A stretch of 49,004 nt of DNA, taken from Streptacidiphilus pinicola. GTDB lineage: Bacteria > Actinomycetota > Actinomycetes > Streptomycetales > Streptomycetaceae. Positions 32,778-41,214 of this stretch are shown here, one piece after another (positions within the stretch are counted from its first letter, which is position 1; each line of letters starts with the position of its first letter). The notes beneath the pieces are model-generated. The model was not told the DNA's origin. It was given only the letters and a program-made list of their open reading frames with translations, and did not search any database. The DNA lies in contig NZ_QKYN01000031.1 in the NCBI RefSeq assembly GCF_003258295.1, forward strand, positions 1 to 49,004. Reading direction: 5' to 3'. A program made the position numbers and the translations under genes.

Positions 32778-33440
32778 ATGACCGAGGGTCCGCCCCGGGA
32801 CCTGTCACCCACGCGCTGGCAGGGACGTCACGCCGCCGTGGGCGATCTGCTGGAGGCCTACGTGGGCCTGCCCGCTGACGATGCGCCGGGTGCGCCGAGC
32901 GCCGCGCTGGCCGAGTACCTCGGCGTGCTGCGCCTGGTCGACCCGGCCGGTCCGAGCGTCACTGCCGTGCAACTGCGGCGACTGCTGGACGAGGACGGGT
33001 TCGGCCTGTCCGGCCCGACGGGGCTCGCCTGGCCGCCCGTGCTCGACCGCCGCGCCTGGCTGGCCACCGTCGCCGAACTGATCGAGTCGGACTCGGGCTC
33101 CGGCCCGCTCGGCGGGATCCCGGCCACCGCCTGGGGCTGGCGGCGCCGCTTCCCCCAGCTCTTCCAGCTGTTCGGGGGCGGGTTCGGCGAGGACTTCCCG
33201 CTGGAGTACCCCGACCTGCCGCCCGTGGAGGCCGAGGCCCGGACGCTGTCCCACTGGCTCGTCGGCGCACCGGACGCGATCCGCGCCCGCGCTGTCGGAG
33301 AACTCCACGAACTCCTGGCTCTGCGATTGGACCGGACCGCTCTCGAGCTCGCCCTAGGGGCTCTCGGCCGCGACGTCGAACTCGCCCCGGATCCGCATGT
33401 GTGGCTCCGTCGGGTGGTCGCCTATCTCGAAGCAGCCTGA
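32778..33440 (+). CDS. Unknown protein, possible immunity partner of the RNase A-like gene
   Basis: The 220-residue protein starts at ATG 32778 with GGAAGG 11 bases upstream. It is helical, acidic and rich in Leu and Asp, with aromatic-rich WGWRRRFPQLFQLFGGGFGE. It follows the toxin-like gene by 47 bases. Immunity proteins are usually encoded directly downstream of polymorphic toxins, so this position is suggestive, but no family is recognised. Confidence 0.6.
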   Translation: MTEGPPRDLSPTRWQGRHAAVGDLLEAYVGLPADDAPGAPSAALAEYLGVLRLVDPAGPSVTAVQLRRLLDEDGFGLSGPTGLAWPPVLDRRAWLATVAELIESDSGSGPLGGIPATAWGWRRRFPQLFQLFGGGFGEDFPLEYPDLPPVEAEARTLSHWLVGAPDAIRARAVGELHELLALRLDRTALELALGALGRDVELAPDPHVWLRRVVAYLEAA

Positions 33441-33575
33441 GCGGCACGGCCTGACCAATCAGGGGGCAGGTAGGCAAGGCGCAGCAACACGACGGGTGAT
33501 CATCTTGCCGCAACCGCCTGCAAGGCCCTGAACTGCGTGGATGACATTCTCGGCAGGCGCACAGTCCGCCCTGCC

Positions 33576-34139
33576 TCAGAACCCGGGCATCTGGAAGTCG
33601 TTGAAGAACCACAGTGCGCTCGTGTACCAGATGACGACGACCGCAACCACCAGGAGACCGCCGGCGAGCGGTAGAAGCCATCCGACCCCCAGCCGGGAGC
33701 GAACGAATACCACCTTGGCCGCGAACGCGCCGTAGAAGAAGCAGGCGGAGAGGGAATGGACGGCCGCTCGCACGGGAGTGAGTTCGACACCATAGGTCTG
33801 AATGCAGTGGACGGTGATGGGGATCGTGCCGAGGAACACGAGGGCGCCGATCAGCCGGTGTGCGCGTGGAACGGCCTTCGGTACGGTCCTGACGCGCGGA
33901 AGCCGCCGGTACATCCACAGCGCCAGGAGCAGCTGGACCATCGCCAGCCCGAGGATGGCCGTGGCCAGTCTGGCCTTGAGCCGCACCGCGTCGGTCAGAT
34001 GCTGCCCGAAGAGGCCGGTGGCGTAGTCGGGTGTGATGTTGCGGCCGACCAGGAACAGCGCCAGCGCCACAGCAAGGGCCAGGGCCGAAGCCGAGCCCAC
34101 CACGATGCCCGTCCTGCGTCGGTGCGCATCCGCGTCCAC
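33576..34139 (-). CDS. DUF6529-family membrane protein
   Basis: The 187-residue membrane protein has helices near residues 15-38, 60-85, 92-115 and 123-145 and a last one near 160-178. It matches the DUF6529 family by overall pattern (LTPVRAAVHSLSACFFYGAF, then a tail ALWFFNDFQMPGF). I chose GTG 34139, preceded by GGAGG, over the TTG at 34157. DUF6529 genes often occur near redox or lipoprotein genes, and a COG4315 lipoprotein gene lies about 850 bases to the right. The function is unknown. Confidence 0.7.
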   Translation of the reverse strand: MDADAHRRRTGIVVGSASALALAVALALFLVGRNITPDYATGLFGQHLTDAVRLKARLATAILGLAMVQLLLALWMYRRLPRVRTVPKAVPRAHRLIGALVFLGTIPITVHCIQTYGVELTPVRAAVHSLSACFFYGAFAAKVVFVRSRLGVGWLLPLAGGLLVVAVVVIWYTSALWFFNDFQMPGF

Positions 34140-34270
34140 GGCCCATCCTCCGTCCAAAGAGCCGGTGCGAGGGGGCGGACCGGTCGACCGACAGCCCCCT
34201 TACGGATGTCTGCCCAGGTCAGCGGTCCGCACCGAGTGCCGCGCGGGTCGCGGCGTTGATGGCGGTCCGG

Positions 34271-34540
34271 TTAGTGGAGCTTGTCGAGCTGGTTGGTGGC
34301 GTCGTCCACGAAGTAGACGGCGTTCTGGTTCAGGCCCACGGCCAGGCCGAAGAGGGCGCCCGCGCCGGGCGGGGTGCCGCTGGCGTCCAGTTGACGCCAG
34401 GCGATCTGGTCACCCTGCGGCGTGGTCTCGACGATGTCACCATCGCCGGCGTTCACGGTGAGCGCGTCCTCGCGGGGCGAGATGGCCAGTCCGGCGGCCA
34501 GCATCGGCGCCACCAGCGACCTGCAGCGGATTCGGAGTCT
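34271..34540 (-). pseudogene. C-terminal fragment of a secreted beta-propeller-like protein
   Basis: Frame with LAISPREDALTVNAGDGDIV, DQIAWRQLDASGTPPGAGAL and NAVYFVDDATNQLDKLH, which resembles the last blades of a secreted repeat protein (YncE/NHL-like). The first 18 codons (MRLRIRCRSLVAP) do not fit and no signal peptide is visible, so the gene is 5'-truncated and probably dead. Confidence 0.55.
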
Positions 34541-34999
34541 CACGCGCCCACCTCACTCAAGGGGACGGCCACCTCGCCGTCTCGTCACACACGGTCGCGT
34601 TCCATCACAGCACGCGCACGGTCGGCCCGACATACGACACGCACACCGGTGCGGCCTCGGCCTGGGCCGCCCTCGGCGAAACACATTCGACGGCCGAGCA
34701 GCGGTACCCGACGGCAGTGGCTTCGCGGTCGCGAACGCGTGGCGCCACAAGCCGCTACACCACTCCCGCCTCCCTGCGGCCCGCTCCTGACACACCGCCA
34801 ACGAGGGAGCACACGCTTCCCCGTTACGACAGTCGGGCGCCGCTGCGGCCGACTGTGTCACCCGCACGCGTGAAGGTCGGGCGTGGGGTCGACGGCCCCG
34901 GGCAGCGGGCCGGGCGTCCGTGCGTAACGTGAATCCGCGACTCGCCGTCGGCGGGCCGGTGGCCGGTGTCACCGCTTCCCCAGGGCCAAGAGGTCTGTC
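34541..34999. other. Intergenic region without a supported gene
   Basis: About 460 bases between the propeller fragment and the lipoprotein gene. No frame has good coding character. It must contain the lipoprotein promoter; the AAGAGG at about 34989-34995 is its ribosome site. Confidence 0.4.
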
Positions 35000-35587
35000 A
35001 TGAATCGTGCCATCACACTGGCTGTCGGCATGGCCGCCGTCGCGGCCTGCTCTTCCGGATGCAGCAGCTCCGGTACCACGGCTTCCTCGACCCCGCCCGC
35101 CAGCACCAGTGCCGCGACGACGACCGCCGGCTCGGCCATGCCCAGCAGCGGTGCCGCCACCCCAGCCGGAGGCGCCGCCACGGTGAAGACGGCGAGTTCG
35201 CCGCTCGGCCAGATCCTGGTCGACGGCTCAGGCAGGACGTTGTACCTGTTCAAGGCCGATACCGGGACGACCTCGACCTGCAACGGCTCCTGTGCACAGG
35301 CCTGGCCGCCGCAGACCACGACGGGGAAGCCCAGCAGCAGCGGAGTGACCGCATCCATGGTCGGAACGATCACCCGATCCGACCACTCCACCCAGGTGAC
35401 CTACCACGGCCACCCGCTCTACTACTTCGCCGAGGACACCAAACCCGGCCAGACCAACGGCCAGGGCGTCAACGCCTTCGGCGCCTCCTGGTACGTGGTC
35501 AGCCCCAACGGCACCCCGGTCACCAGCGCCGCCTCAGGGACCGCGTCAGCATCTGCCGGCTCCACGAGCGGCGGGAGCGGGTACTGA
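35000..35587 (+). CDS. Lipoprotein with COG4315-type repeats (Lipoprotein_15)
   Basis: The 195-residue lipoprotein has a signal peptide with lipobox-like VAAC (Cys17), followed by a Ser/Thr/Ala-rich linker (about 18-58). Two COG4315 repeats come next: ILVDGSGRTLYLFKADTG with CNGSCAQAWPP, and a second repeat HPLYYFAEDTKPGQTNGQGV followed by FGASWYVVSPNG. Proteins of this type sit on the outside of the membrane with unknown role. The start is ATG 35000 with a good ribosome site. Confidence 0.88.
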   Translation: MNRAITLAVGMAAVAACSSGCSSSGTTASSTPPASTSAATTTAGSAMPSSGAATPAGGAATVKTASSPLGQILVDGSGRTLYLFKADTGTTSTCNGSCAQAWPPQTTTGKPSSSGVTASMVGTITRSDHSTQVTYHGHPLYYFAEDTKPGQTNGQGVNAFGASWYVVSPNGTPVTSAASGTASASAGSTSGGSGY

Positions 35588-35695
35588 GACCCACACCTCA
35601 CTTCCGCCCCCTCGATGACGAGAAGCGACGGAGTGTCGCCCGGCGGGTGCCACTCCCCCAGGGACGATCGTCAGATCTGATACTTCGGAGGAGAG

Positions 35696-36340
35696 TTGGC
35701 CAGGGCGACGGGCGCTGAGTTCATCCAGACCAGGCGGAGCCTGCACGGACTGGCCGAGTTGCTGATGGCTGGGCCCCAGTTCCGCCGCAGCGGGACGATC
35801 CGGCTTCGGGTGATCCCAGGCGGATTCGCCACCACCAAGGAACCGGACATCAGGGTGCAGGACCTGCGCCTGATCGCCGGCGGACACACACTCTCCCTGG
35901 CAGGCAGTTACACGGACCTGGCCCACACCGCCGGGATCACCCCCGGAGCCCCGGTGGACCTCTACCCCCAAGGATGCGACATCGCCATCGAGGACACCAT
36001 CGAGGTCGATCCGCAGTCCGCTGGGCGGATCTCCGACGGCCTCGCACTCGGCCTTCAGGCGCTGGGCCACTTCGCCCCGCACGAGACCGCCGTGCTGTGG
36101 CCCGAACACTTCGACCTCAGCATTACCTGGGACGAGGTCAACTTCGGCATCTCCCTCGGCGACGCATTCGCGGACGAGCCCTACGCGTACGTCGGGCCGT
36201 GGACCCCGCCGCAGTCGGACGCGTTCTGGAACGCGCCGTTCGGCGCCGCACGTCCCCTGAGCGAACTCTCCGACGCCCCCGCACTCGAAGCCTTCTACGC
36301 AGAAGGCCGTCGCCTGGCCCACCAGGCCCGTTCGGCCTGA
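35696..36340 (+). CDS. Unknown protein conserved in actinomycetes
   Basis: The 214-residue protein is encoded from a TTG at 35696, with GGAGG four bases upstream. It is beta-rich, acidic towards the end and ends LAHQARSA. It contains DLYPQGCDIAIEDTIEVDPQ and FDLSITWDEVNFGISLGDAF. No family is recognised. It has no signal peptide or membrane segment. Confidence 0.6.
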   Translation: MARATGAEFIQTRRSLHGLAELLMAGPQFRRSGTIRLRVIPGGFATTKEPDIRVQDLRLIAGGHTLSLAGSYTDLAHTAGITPGAPVDLYPQGCDIAIEDTIEVDPQSAGRISDGLALGLQALGHFAPHETAVLWPEHFDLSITWDEVNFGISLGDAFADEPYAYVGPWTPPQSDAFWNAPFGAARPLSELSDAPALEAFYAEGRRLAHQARSA

Positions 36341-36377
36341 TGACGCTGCGCCTGCCAACCACCTCATCCGCGCCAGT

Positions 36378-36470
36378 TCAGTCGTCATGTTGGTACGCGT
36401 GGATGACGCCGGCGAGCCGGTCTGTCCGGCGTATGTCGAGGTGGGCAAGCTGCCCGAGTTCGAGCGGTGC
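36378..36470 (-). mobile_element. IS fragment, transposase C-terminus
   Basis: The minus-strand frame reads LELGQLAHLDIRRTDRLAGV and IHAYQHDD before a TGA, closely like the last residues of the transposase at 9998-11098. Neither terminal repeat is recognisable, and the sequence degenerates on both sides. Confidence 0.6.
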
Positions 36471-36644
36471 AGGCACCGGACGTAGTGGCGCCGCCGGGTC
36501 CGCCCTCAACTACGTCGGATGATCCGGCACTTGTTCGAACGATCCGGGCAGTATCAGGCCCGACCGAATGAGCCGTACAGTCTGTTGTGGAATACCTGCT
36601 CCTTGGTTGGTGTGAGCGTGCGAATCCGTGTTCGTGGGTGACTG

Positions 36645-36741
36645 CTCGGCCTGACCGATCGACAGGGTCCGCTTCGGCGGCGATTGTTCCTGCTGCCCCA
36701 GCCCCCGGCGGCGTCCCACAGAGACGGCCGAGGAGACCTGG
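36645..36741 (+). promoter_or_regulatory. Repeated leader, copy A
   Basis: This is the first of four similar leaders. The shared core begins GCTGCCCCAGCCCCCGGCGG at 36692 and ends in the ribosome site GAGGAG just before the ATG at 36742. The distance from core to start is 50 bases. A small CCGCTTCGGCGG hairpin precedes it. It resembles copies B, C and D. Confidence 0.7.
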
Positions 36742-37000
36742 ATGGGCGCGCGCGATATCAATGCCCGATCGACGGCAGACCGCCAACACCTGCGCCGGTG
36801 CGGGATCGGGAGGTCGGCCGCACTCGCGGTTGAGCGTCACGACGGGCCGGGCAGGACGACGATCAGGTTGACCGGCGAGCTGGACCGGGACTCGGGCCGC
36901 TCCTGCGTCGGGTCCCTGTGCCCTTCATCGACGGACTCTCCCGGAGTAACGAGCGGAAACGCGGGCGGTCGAGCAGCAGCACCGTCCGTCATGGCGGTGC
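36742..37000 (+). pseudogene. Broken STAS-domain anti-anti-sigma factor gene
   Basis: It begins MGARDINARSTADRQHL and continues LAVERHDGPGRTTIRLTGEL, the same opening as the intact STAS genes at 37496 and 40454. Just after DRDSG the frame is lost; the alternative frame reads LLRRVPVPFIDG. The phosphorylatable Ser (DCSG motif) region is absent. It is a dead member of the local family. Confidence 0.65.
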
Positions 37001-37046
37001 CGACCGGGACGAGCTGGGGCTGTCTGAGGTGAAGTCGGAGACCGAC

Positions 37047-37238
37047 ATGACAAGGCTGACTGTCTCCCAGGTGATCGCCTACCTGGTGCGGGCCGTCCGG
37101 TGCGGCGACGCGCGGATGGCCCAGGAACTTCTGTCCCGGTTCAGCACGCTGGCCGAGTTGGAGGACCTGATGGAACTGCGGGCTGCACTGGAGGCGGACC
37201 TGCGCAGCGGACCGGACGGCCCCTCGCTCAGGACGTGA
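37047..37238 (+). CDS. Small unknown protein
   Basis: The 63-residue protein from ATG 37047 has GGAG eight bases before it. It is helical, with TRLTVSQVIAYLVRAVRCG and a later AELEDLMELRAALEADLRSG. Codon third positions are GC-rich, as expected here. Family not recognised; it could be a small regulator of the adjacent STAS genes, but nothing shows it. Confidence 0.5.
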   Translation: MTRLTVSQVIAYLVRAVRCGDARMAQELLSRFSTLAELEDLMELRAALEADLRSGPDGPSLRT

Positions 37239-37394
37239 GTGGCTTCGATGCAGGACAGGGGGAACGCGGCCTCGGCGGAAATCAGGTGTCCAGGCGGCCC
37301 AGTACCGGTCTGCTCCCGCAAGCCGTACAGTCCGTATCGGATAGTGGACTATCTGTTCTTGGCTAGTGCGGGCATTCGAGCGTCCTGCGTCGAG

Positions 37395-37495
37395 GTGCCC
37401 CCGGCTGACCGACTGAGCTGACCGCTTCGGCGGTGATCGTTCCAGCTGCCCCAGACCCCGGCGGCATCCCGGAGGAGACGGCCGAGGAGATCTGG
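37395..37495 (+). promoter_or_regulatory. Repeated leader, copy B
   Basis: Core starting GCTGCCCCAGACCCCGGCGG at 37445, 51 bases before the ATG at 37496, with the ribosome site GAGGAGA in the same conserved place. CCGCTTCGGCGG lies upstream at about 37422-37433. Confidence 0.75.
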
Positions 37496-37906
37496 ATGCC
37501 CACGAACCACATCACCGGCCGATCGATGGGAGCCCGCCGTCGCCCGCCGCCCCAGCGTGGGGCCGCGATGCCGACGGAGACACTCACCGTCGAACGGCAC
37601 GACCGGTACGGCAGGGCCGAGATCACACTGGCCGGCGAGATCGACATGGCCTCCGCGCCGATCGTGCGCCACGCACTGTCACGCTGCCTGGCCGACGGTG
37701 TGCACGCCATCGAGGTCCACCTCGCGCAGGTCGGCTTCTGCGACTGCAGCGGGCTGAGCGCGTTGCTGCAGGCCCACCGTCAAGCCGCTGCGGCTGGGGT
37801 GTCCCTGCGGCTGCGCGACCCGAGACCCGTCGTGGCCCGACTGATCGCGCTGGCCTGCACCGACACCCCCCTGCTGCACCTGGGAGGCGTGGGAGAGGAC
37901 TGCTGA
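37496..37906 (+). CDS. STAS-domain anti-sigma factor antagonist
   Basis: The 136-residue protein has a variable N-terminus followed by a STAS domain: LTVERHDRYGRAEITLAGEI, then VEVHLAQVGFCDCSGLSALL-like. The DCSG motif carries the Ser that partner kinases phosphorylate in SpoIIAA-type switches. It should free a stress or development sigma factor from its anti-sigma partner. Start ATG 37496 has the GAGGAG site of the repeated leader. It is about 50 percent similar by eye to the protein at 40454. Confidence 0.85.
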   Translation: MPTNHITGRSMGARRRPPPQRGAAMPTETLTVERHDRYGRAEITLAGEIDMASAPIVRHALSRCLADGVHAIEVHLAQVGFCDCSGLSALLQAHRQAAAAGVSLRLRDPRPVVARLIALACTDTPLLHLGGVGEDC

Positions 37907-38149
37907 CGGCGCTCGGCCCCACGGACGCCGGCGCTGCGCGCGGCAGGCGCCCCCTACCCGGTCTCGTCCTGCGCGGCTCCGACGACGGCACGGTGGACCG
38001 ATGGCGACGCCTCCGGCGACGCCGACCGATGCTCGGGCTGTTCCTCGGCCGCTCCGTGCGCTGTCAGGCTGCTGCAGCACGGCGTAGAGTCGATGGCGGA
38101 AATGCGTTGTCGGCGGGTTCGAACGCCCGAAGCCCCGTGCTCCGGCGTC

Positions 38150-38244
38150 TCGGACAGACCGACTGAGCCGGCCGCTCCAGCGGCAAGCGCTCCAGCTGCC
38201 CCAGACCCCGGCGGTGTCCCAGACAAGGCAGCCGAAGAGTCCGG
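38150..38244 (+). promoter_or_regulatory. Repeated leader, copy C (without its STAS gene)
   Basis: The core GCTGCCCCAGACCCCGGCGG starts at 38195 and is followed 50 bases on by a GTG (38245). The first codons (MSANSVAARSG) match the opening of the STAS genes. The rest of the STAS gene is missing, replaced by other sequence leading to a DUF3040 gene. Confidence 0.65.
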
Positions 38245-38502
38245 GTGTCCGCGAACAGCGTCGCCGCCCGATCAGGGACGCATGCGGGCCGCCCACACAC
38301 CAGACGGGCGTTGTCGGCGAAGGGGGCGGGCGTGGTCAGGTGGTGTCGAGCTCTGCGGGGCCCCGCAGATCGCGCAAGTGACGACACTGTCCGAACACAC
38401 CGGTTGCGGCTGCTCCCAGGAATCTCGGCCGGGCTGGTTCGATTTCCTGCCGACGTGTTGTCCGCGCCTGAGCGCAGAACCGGAACGCGGGAGGCGCACA
38501 CG

Positions 38503-38829
38503 ATGCTTTCCCAGCACGAGCGACGCGCATTGTCCGACATCGAGGAGCACCTGCGCGCGAGCGAACCCGACCTGGTGCACCTGCTGGAGTGCTTCCATGC
38601 CTGGGCTCCGCCGCGACACCGCCGCCGCGGTGTCCGCCGCGTGGTCGGGCCGGCCGGACTGGCGCTCGCCGCCGTCCTGCTCGCCGTGGCGTTCACGGTG
38701 CGCAGCGCGGACGCGCTTCTGCTGGCCGTCACGCTCCTGCTGGCGGACGCGGCCTGGTGGACGCTGCTCATCGCGATGGCAGTGGCCAGACAGCGAGGCC
38801 TGAACGGCCGGGGGCCTCATCGTCGGTGA
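38503..38829 (+). CDS. DUF3040-family membrane protein
   Basis: The 108-residue protein from ATG 38503 opens MLSQHERRALSDIEEHLRAS, the DUF3040 signature. It has two membrane helices (about 49-70 and 76-95: LALAAVLLAVAFTV and LLLAVTLLLADAAWWTLLIA). The function is unknown. A longer frame upstream from GTG 38245 reads from the leader C start codon, but the intervening part is not convincing. Confidence 0.8.
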   Translation: MLSQHERRALSDIEEHLRASEPDLVHLLECFHAWAPPRHRRRGVRRVVGPAGLALAAVLLAVAFTVRSADALLLAVTLLLADAAWWTLLIAMAVARQRGLNGRGPHRR

Positions 38830-39344
38830 CATCGGGTCACGGAGTGAGGGCGGTGATCGACCGCAGGCGTGCCGCTTGCGCCTGCGGATCGGCAACGGAG
38901 AGGGAGACGCGGCTGTGCGACGGAACCCCGTGCCGGCGGGCTCGGCCGGTGCGGTTCGGCGCGATGCGCAGCCCTGTGCCGATGGCAGGGCGGCACGCCG
39001 TGACATCGGGCGGAGCCTGCCTCCACCGCGTCCGCCAGGACACCCGGACGCGGATGCCGGAAGATGTTCCTGGTCAACCGGTGCTTCCCCGGGACGGCCC
39101 GGACGAAGGTGGACCAGGGCGGCGACGAACAGGACGACCGGGATGACCGCCGGCAGCCCGACCTGGCGGCCTGGTGGACTGGTGGACTGGGCCGGATCGG
39201 ACGCCCCGCATCGGTTCACGACGCCGCCACGCGGGGTATGAGAGGGGTACCGAGGGTCTTCCGCACACCGGCTGCATGCCCCTGTCGTTCTCGGCGAACG
39301 CCGACGCCGGGCCTGCGCGCGGGTCCGGGGACAGGACGCGCATC
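38830..39344. other. Gap without a supported gene
   Basis: About 515 bases between the DUF3040 and DUF5994 genes. Several long frames exist on both strands, but none has a start with ribosome site plus coding character. It may hold decayed sequence and the DUF5994 promoter. Confidence 0.4.
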
Positions 39345-39962
39345 ATGTCCGTGCCACTCATGCGACCTCCTTCGGTCGCCCTTCCCCCGCCCCGCACGGA
39401 ATCCCCCGCGCTGCGCCTCGCCCTGCGGCCCGCCGCCGGAGGCGGCGGCCTCCCCGTCGGCGCCCTGGACGGCGCCTGGTGGCCGCACTCCGACGACCTC
39501 CTTCGCGAACTGCCCTCCCTCATCCCCACGTTGGACCGGCTGTGGGGGCGGATCACCAGGGTCAACGTCAACCCTCGCAACTGGGAGTCACTGCCCCGCG
39601 AGGTTCCGGTCCAGGGACACGTGGTCAAGGTCGGCTGGTTCACCACCGAGCAGGACCCGCACAAGCTCCTGCTCCTGTCCTACCGCACCGGCCGCTGGGA
39701 CGTGCTCGTCATCCCACCGCAGACCGGCCAGGCGGCCGCCGCCCGGCTGATGGCCGCCGCGGGCGACCCGGCCGGCTCGTCCACCGCGAGCGCCCTGCTC
39801 GCCGCCGAACGCGACCGCAGCGTCAACGACGCGGCCGACGCGGGCGACGCCCCGGCCCGCGACATCAGCGCGGAAGCCGCATGGGAATCCGAGGGCGGCG
39901 CGGCACGGTCCGTTCCGCTGATCATGCCCATCGGCCGCATCAGCGTGTCCTCAGGCAGGTGA
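39345..39962 (+). CDS. DUF5994-family protein
   Basis: The 205-residue protein contains the DUF5994 pattern GAWWPHSDDLLRELPSLIPT, then GRITRVNVNPRNWESLPR, and a following beta-rich region with VVKVGWFTTEQDP. The tail (Ala/Asp/Gly-rich) is low complexity. No function is known for the family. The ATG at 39345 is chosen. A second family member is at 45400-45879 and a fragment is at 46149-46258. Confidence 0.75.
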   Translation: MSVPLMRPPSVALPPPRTESPALRLALRPAAGGGGLPVGALDGAWWPHSDDLLRELPSLIPTLDRLWGRITRVNVNPRNWESLPREVPVQGHVVKVGWFTTEQDPHKLLLLSYRTGRWDVLVIPPQTGQAAAARLMAAAGDPAGSSTASALLAAERDRSVNDAADAGDAPARDISAEAAWESEGGAARSVPLIMPIGRISVSSGR

Positions 39963-39967
39963 GAACG

Positions 39968-40138
39968 ATGACGACGCTCCTCACCGTGCTCGCGATCGCC
40001 GCCGTGATCTACGCCTGCGTGCTGCTGATCCAGCTGGCCAACGCCCGTCACACCGCCCTGCCGACGACAGTCCAGCCGCACCGTTGGGGCCTCCACCGAC
40101 GTGGCTCTGCGGCCCGGCACACGGTTCACCGTCCCTGA
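39968..40138 (+). CDS. Small single-pass membrane protein
   Basis: The 56-residue frame starts with MTTLLTVLAIAAVIYACVLLI, a membrane helix, and a basic tail. It begins five bases after the DUF5994 stop and ends 70 bases before a strong hairpin. Its coding status rests on position and hydrophobicity only. Confidence 0.4.
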   Translation: MTTLLTVLAIAAVIYACVLLIQLANARHTALPTTVQPHRWGLHRRGSAARHTVHRP

Positions 40139-40205
40139 CGGCGGCGCGCCGGGTGCTGTTCCTGAACCTGCTTCGCCGCGTGAACCGGCGCTTCCTGCGC
40201 CGAAA

Positions 40206-40233
40206 ACACCCGTCCGCAGCTGCGGACGGGTGT
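40206..40233. terminator. Perfect 28-base palindrome, likely bidirectional terminator
   Basis: ACACCCGTCCGCAG followed at once by its reverse complement CTGCGGACGGGTGT (40206-40233), with an AAAA run before it. It ends the 39345-40138 transcript and would stop transcription from the right too. Confidence 0.7.
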
Positions 40234-40396
40234 CCGCGCAGCGGAGCGTGACGAACCATCGAAGGGAATCGCAGACGGCCTCGGCACGTCGAAAGAGTTC
40301 CCAGCAGAACACCTGTTTGCCTGGTCGACGCGCACGGTCGAGGCTGCTACGACGCAGCTCCCCCAACGCCCGGCCTCAGGTCGCAACTGCGGCCTT

Positions 40397-40453
40397 GCTC
40401 CGGCTGCCCCAGCCCCCGGCGGTCTCACTGACGAGACAGCCGAGGAGATCTGG
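40397..40453 (+). promoter_or_regulatory. Repeated leader, copy D
   Basis: Core GCTGCCCCAGCCCCCGGCGG starts at 40403, 51 bases before the ATG at 40454, with GAGGAGATCTGG directly before the start as in copy B. The upstream hairpin of copies A and B is less clear here. Confidence 0.7.
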
Positions 40454-40852
40454 ATGTCCGCGGAGAGCGTCGTGACTCGACGCATGACGGTCAGCCACAG
40501 CCTTCCCGAGCCCCGAGCGGGGGCGGCGACGTTGGCAGTCGAGCGGCACGATCGCGGGAGCAGTGCCGAGATCACCCTGATCGGCGACATCGATCTGGAT
40601 TCCGCCTCGCTGGTCCTCCGAGCCCTGACGCGGTGCCTGCTCGACGGCGCGCGCACCATCGATGTCGAGCTCACCCACGTCGGCTTCTGCGACTGCAGCG
40701 GCCTGAGCGCTTTCCTGGACGCCTTCCAGCGCGCCGCGGCCATCGGAGCATCCGTGCGACTGCACCACCCAGCACCGCCGGTTGCGCGATTGCTCGCCCT
40801 GACCGGCACCGGGAGCCTCCTGCTCGCGCCGCAGCCCGCGCGCCCGAGGTAG
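40454..40852 (+). CDS. STAS-domain anti-sigma factor antagonist
   Basis: The 132-residue protein has a STAS domain with LAVERHDRGSSAEITLIGDI and VELTHVGFCDCSGLSAFLDA, including the DCSG phosphorylation-site motif. It is a paralogue of the protein at 37496. The start ATG 40454 is fixed by the conserved leader. The N-terminus MSAESVVTRR resembles the opening seen at copy C. Predicted role as a partner-switch antagonist of a stress sigma factor. Confidence 0.85.
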   Translation: MSAESVVTRRMTVSHSLPEPRAGAATLAVERHDRGSSAEITLIGDIDLDSASLVLRALTRCLLDGARTIDVELTHVGFCDCSGLSAFLDAFQRAAAIGASVRLHHPAPPVARLLALTGTGSLLLAPQPARPR

Positions 40853-40978
40853 AGCCGCCCCGCCTCCGTCGCCTCCGCCGCGAGGCAGGGCCGGTACCGC
40901 ACGTCCCCGACTACTCTGTTGCCATAAGTTCTCTGTGTTGCACGGGGAGTCCCGCTCGGCGCAGCGAGGAGGTCGCGA

Positions 40979-41214
40979 TGGGCCGCATCAGCGAGACTCG
41001 CGCCCTGCTCCCCTCGGCGTCGTCGCCGCTGCGGAAGCTCCCCCCGTTGCCTGGTCACCGGCGCGACGGAGAGCGCGGTACGGTGGTCGCACTGGTCGGG
41101 AGTTGTAGGGATACGGGGGTACGCGCTATCGCCGTCAACTCGGCAGCCCTTACGTTGTCGGGTGGCGACCTGCGACGCCCCAGGGCCGGCCGTCCGGAAC
41201 AGGACAACCGGTGA
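40979..41214 (+). CDS. Small ORF coupled to a GAF-ANTAR gene
   Basis: The 78-residue frame from ATG 40979 has a strong GAGGAGG ribosome site. Its TGA overlaps the GTG of the following gene (GTGA), a sign of coupled translation. The first half has GC-rich third positions; the second half less so. No family is recognised, and the sequence may equally be a regulatory upstream region. Confidence 0.35.

Noticed and set aside
34541-34999. Overlapping frames before the lipoprotein gene
   Set aside because: No ribosome sites and Arg/Ser-rich products on all frames.
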